DNA from: Dehalococcoidia bacterium
GTDB taxonomy: Bacteria; Chloroflexota; Dehalococcoidia; Dehalococcoidales; RBG-16-60-22
Reading direction: 5' to 3'
Assembly (NCBI GenBank): GCA_013202615.1
Contig: JABMRL010000125.1
Coordinates: 1 to 8,761 of the forward strand
DNA: 8,761 nucleotides
The notes beneath the pieces were generated by a model. It made no database searches, was not told the DNA's origin, and saw nothing but the letters and a program-made list of their open reading frames with translations. The position numbers were made by a program, and so were the translations under genes. This document shows, in pieces, positions 7,081-8,761 of this stretch (position 1 is its first letter; every line of letters starts with the position of its first letter).

Positions 7081-7566
7081 TCATGCCTGTGCGCTATCTA
7101 TACCCAGCACCACGGAAGTTTTAATCTGGCGCCGGGGAATGTCCCAGTATGTTTCCAGCAGCCGGTCTTTATCGGGCAACAGGCGGAACCCGTATTTCTG
7201 GTAAAAAGAAATCGCCCAGCTGGCATCCGCCCACGTTCCGATCAGCAATCGAGTTCCGGCAAAAAGGCGCATGATGTGGTCGAGGAGATGGCTGGCAATT
7301 CCTTTCCGCTGGTGCTCCGGTAATACATACGCATGGCGGATAAGAGTGATATCTTTTATCGGTTCCATTCCCATGATACCCACAAGCTCCCCCTTTACTT
7401 CCCAGCCGAAGAAAATAACCCGTTTCATTTCTCCGGTCAACTCGGTCATTGACATATAGGGCTGCCGGTAGCGGTCGGCCGGAATAATGCTTTCATACAT
7501 TTCCGCCGCTTCATTGATGATAAGGTATATTCTCTGGGCATCATTTGCCCGGCATTTACGAATCAT
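7081..7566 (-). CDS. GNAT family N-acetyltransferase
   Basis: A 161-residue single-domain GNAT fold that would transfer acetyl from acetyl-CoA to an unidentified amine. Motif A, the acetyl-CoA pyrophosphate loop, is HAYVLPEHQRKGIASHLLDH (residues 78-97) with the Q-R-K-G-I-A core (86-91). Motif B is WAISFYQKYGFRLL (117-130), the usual W.A..FY.K.GF. The N-terminus MIRKCRANDAQRIYLIINEA is typical for the family and supports ATG 7566 as the start. No Shine-Dalgarno is seen before it, and the predicted transcript leader is only about 12 nt. It is the first gene of the operon with the DUF5808-like and QueG-like genes. The substrate could be a small molecule or a protein; nothing in the sequence decides it. 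Confidence 0.9.
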   Translation of the reverse strand: MIRKCRANDAQRIYLIINEAAEMYESIIPADRYRQPYMSMTELTGEMKRVIFFGWEVKGELVGIMGMEPIKDITLIRHAYVLPEHQRKGIASHLLDHIMRLFAGTRLLIGTWADASWAISFYQKYGFRLLPDKDRLLETYWDIPRRQIKTSVVLGIDSAQA

Positions 7567-7584
7567 TGGCGGTCAGTTATAGAA

Positions 7585-7612
7585 ATTATACCACGTGCAC
7601 CGTAATTATCAA
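7585..7612 (-). promoter_or_regulatory. Promoter of the GNAT-DUF5808-QueG-like operon
   Basis: On the minus strand TTGATA (7612-7607), a 16-bp spacer and a perfect TATAAT (7590-7585). The expected start near 7578 leaves about 12 nt before ATG 7566. The spacer contains the overlapping palindromes CACGTG and GTGCAC (7592-7600). Confidence 0.65.
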
Positions 7613-7652
7613 GAGTGCGGCAAAATTCCCCCTTAAATTGCCGATGCAGAGC

Positions 7653-7663
7653 TAGTCAGACTA
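7653..7663. repeat. Palindrome TAGTC-A-GACTA over the distal pckG -35
   Basis: A perfect 5+1+5 inverted repeat covering the -35 element, as expected of a repressor operator. Its TAGT/ACTA half-sites recur in the palindrome at 7805-7816. Confidence 0.3.
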
Positions 7664-7682
7664 TTATACAGTGTGATATAAT
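7653..7682 (+). promoter_or_regulatory. Distal candidate promoter of pckG, with extended -10
   Basis: TAGTCA (7653-7658, 4 of 6 to consensus), an 18-bp spacer and a perfect TATAAT (7677-7682) preceded by TG in the extended -10 position (TGATATAAT). The start near 7689 would give a leader of about 140 nt. The -35 overlaps the palindrome at 7653-7663. Confidence 0.5.
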
Positions 7683-7701
7683 TTACCTGATTTGTAATTT
7701 C

Positions 7702-7799
7702 CTTATCCTGTGCAAATGATGCCACCGGAGTTTTCAAAGGGGCTTAAGTCTGTATTCTATGGGCATAATTACCTATAGCTATTATAATTTCAGGATAGG
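7702..7799 (+). promoter_or_regulatory. Possible structured leader RNA of pckG
   Basis: If transcribed from the distal promoter, 7702-7710 can pair with 7791-7799 (9 pairs, one G-U; core TATCCTG with CAGGATA). Nested inside, 7715-7723 can pair with 7762-7770 (8 pairs around one G-A mismatch; core ATGCC with GGCAT). This is a closing helix plus an inner helix, as in many cis-regulatory RNAs. I recognise no known riboswitch consensus, and helices of this size can occur by chance in 140 nt. Confidence 0.22.
7760..7788 (+). promoter_or_regulatory. Proximal candidate promoter of pckG
   Basis: TGGGCA (7760-7765, 4 of 6), a 17-bp spacer and a perfect TATAAT (7783-7788). The start near 7795 would give a leader of about 37 nt. 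CTATAG occurs on both sides of the -10 (7773-7778 and 7813-7818), 40 bp apart. Confidence 0.45.
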
Positions 7800-7804
7800 C
7801 AGGA

Positions 7805-7816
7805 ATAGTAAACTAT
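7805..7816. repeat. Palindrome ATAGT-AA-ACTAT before the pckG ribosome site
   Basis: A perfect 5+2+5 inverted repeat just downstream of the proximal start point and 5 bp before the Shine-Dalgarno. It is a candidate operator related to the one at 7653-7663. Confidence 0.3.
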
Positions 7817-7833
7817 AGACGAGGAGGTATAGT
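7812..7833 (+). promoter_or_regulatory. pckG Shine-Dalgarno displayed in a hairpin loop
   Basis: GAGGAGGT (7821-7828) is a near-perfect ribosome site. ACTATA (7812-7817) and TATAGT (7828-7833) are exactly complementary. They would place GACGAGGAGG in a 10-nt loop and the first two bases of the GTG start in the stem. The stem is AU-rich and would be weak. Confidence 0.4.
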
Positions 7834-8761
7834 GTTGAAATCATATCTTGAGACGTTACGAACAAGGGTTAACCAGGAGGACTATCAGAAGCTGTGCGCC
7901 ATAGATAATTCTAAAATCCACCAGGTAATTGCCGAAGCTGCTGAACTCTGCAACCCGGAGAAAATCTTCATCTGCAGTGATACCCCTGATGAGATAGCTC
8001 ATATACGAAACATGGCAATTGTCACCGGGGAGGAGAGCGCTGCTTTAGTCATTCCGGGGCACACCTTCCACTTTGATGGTTCCAATGACCAGGGACGAGA
8101 CCGTGCGGTTACCAAATTCCTCGTGCCCGCGGGAGATTCCCTCAGCAAAACCATCAATCAGATTGGTCGAGATGAGGGCCTTGCGGAAATACAGGGTCTG
8201 CTTAAGGATGCGATGAATGGCCATACTATGATTGTTCGCTTCCTTACTCTGGGACCAGCTAACTCTGCATTTACCATTCACTGCCTGGAGTGCACCGATT
8301 CCTGGTATGTAGCTCACAGCGTGGACCTCCTCTACCGAAAGGGTTATGATGCATTCCGTCAAGCAGGTCCAGGGACAGAATTTTTCAATACTTTACACTC
8401 GTCAGGAAAATTGAATGAGAATATGGCGAGCGTGAATCACGAGAAGAAACGCATCTACATAGATTACTTAACAGATACCGTCTACAGTGTTAATAATCAG
8501 TATGCTGGTAACTCCGTGGGTTTTAAGAAGCTAGCCCTTCGATTGGCTATTCGTAAGGCTCATCAGGAAGGGTGGCTAGCCGAGCATTTTATGATAATGG
8601 GAGTGCATGGTCCAGATGGTCGTAAGACTTACTTCGCGGGGGCCTTCCCCAGTGCCTGCGGAAAAACATCTACCGCCATGCTTCCAGGAGAGACCATCCT
8701 GGCTGATGACATCGCTTATGTCCGCAATATTGATGGCGTCTGCCGTGCCGTGAATATTGAA
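7832..8761 (+). CDS. pckG: Phosphoenolpyruvate carboxykinase (GTP), N-terminal half (partial)
   Basis: An open frame of 310 codons runs off the right edge; full-length enzymes have roughly 600 residues, so about half is present. PckG interconverts oxaloacetate + GTP and PEP + GDP + CO2 in the cytosol, the first committed step of gluconeogenesis or, reversed, an anaplerotic step. Visible motifs are the substrate loop NQYAGNSVGFKKLALRLAI (222-240), EHFMIMG (251-257), the P-loop region AFPSACGKTSTAM (271-283) with the mobile-loop Cys276 and Lys278, and the metal site ADDIAYV (291-297). WYVAHSVDLLYR (158-169) also fits. YAGN in place of the commoner YGGN, and DQGRDRAVTKFL (86-97), suggest a divergent clade rather than the animal-type enzyme. 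The start is GTG 7832 or the next codon, TTG 7835. The strong site at 7821-7828 is better spaced for the TTG, so the choice is open. Codon third positions look more AT-rich than in neighbouring genes. Confidence 0.93.
   Translation, partial: MLKSYLETLRTRVNQEDYQKLCAIDNSKIHQVIAEAAELCNPEKIFICSDTPDEIAHIRNMAIVTGEESAALVIPGHTFHFDGSNDQGRDRAVTKFLVPAGDSLSKTINQIGRDEGLAEIQGLLKDAMNGHTMIVRFLTLGPANSAFTIHCLECTDSWYVAHSVDLLYRKGYDAFRQAGPGTEFFNTLHSSGKLNENMASVNHEKKRIYIDYLTDTVYSVNNQYAGNSVGFKKLALRLAIRKAHQEGWLAEHFMIMGVHGPDGRKTYFAGAFPSACGKTSTAMLPGETILADDIAYVRNIDGVCRAVNIE

Noticed and set aside
7716..7778. 20-codon open frame starting ATGATG in the pckG leader
   Set aside because: There is no Shine-Dalgarno and no amino-acid bias, and a frame this short is expected by chance in the leader.
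8045..8362. 105-codon minus-strand open frame inside pckG
   Set aside because: Antisense to a clearly coding PEPCK frame, with no supporting signal.

Overview
The window is protein-dense bacterial DNA of moderately high GC. It holds eight protein genes, two of them cut by the window edges, and no rRNA, tRNA, CRISPR array, insertion sequence or phage gene that I can see. Lgt, RecJ, FabF and MtaB mark it as bacterial. A QueG/reductive-dehalogenase-like iron-sulfur protein, a DUF5808-like small protein and a divergent GTP-type PEP carboxykinase together remind me of Dehalococcoidia (Chloroflexota). That placement rests on memory of family flavour, not on a search, and is an inference.

Layout. 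Bases 1-122 (+) hold the last 39 codons of a probable lgt. Its stop codon overlaps the start of a 12-helix MFS transporter (122-1369, +) in a TAATG junction. Converging on these is a two-gene minus-strand operon, fabF (4363-3110) then recJ (3107-1419), with only 2 nt between the genes. A 181-bp divergent region follows, carrying a well-formed promoter for mtaB (4545-5798, +) and a weaker one for fabF. The 3' end of mtaB overlaps by 12 nt the end of a second minus-strand operon. In transcription order this is a GNAT acetyltransferase (7566-7081), a DUF5808-like protein (7070-6714) and the QueG/RdhA-like protein (6662-5787), with a good promoter in front of the GNAT gene. Divergent from it is pckG (GTP-dependent PEP carboxykinase, from 7832, running off the right edge), preceded by 265 bp of non-coding DNA.

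Roles. Most genes are housekeeping: lipoprotein maturation (lgt), fatty-acid elongation (fabF), DNA repair (recJ), tRNA-A37 methylthiolation (mtaB) and gluconeogenesis/anaplerosis (pckG). The least explained parts are the GNAT-DUF5808-QueG-like operon and the pckG upstream region. The latter contains two candidate promoters, two related palindromes, a possible nested RNA fold and a hairpin that would display the Shine-Dalgarno in its loop. I see no clear novel defence or mobile system here. The regulatory proposals are read by eye and none has been tested statistically.
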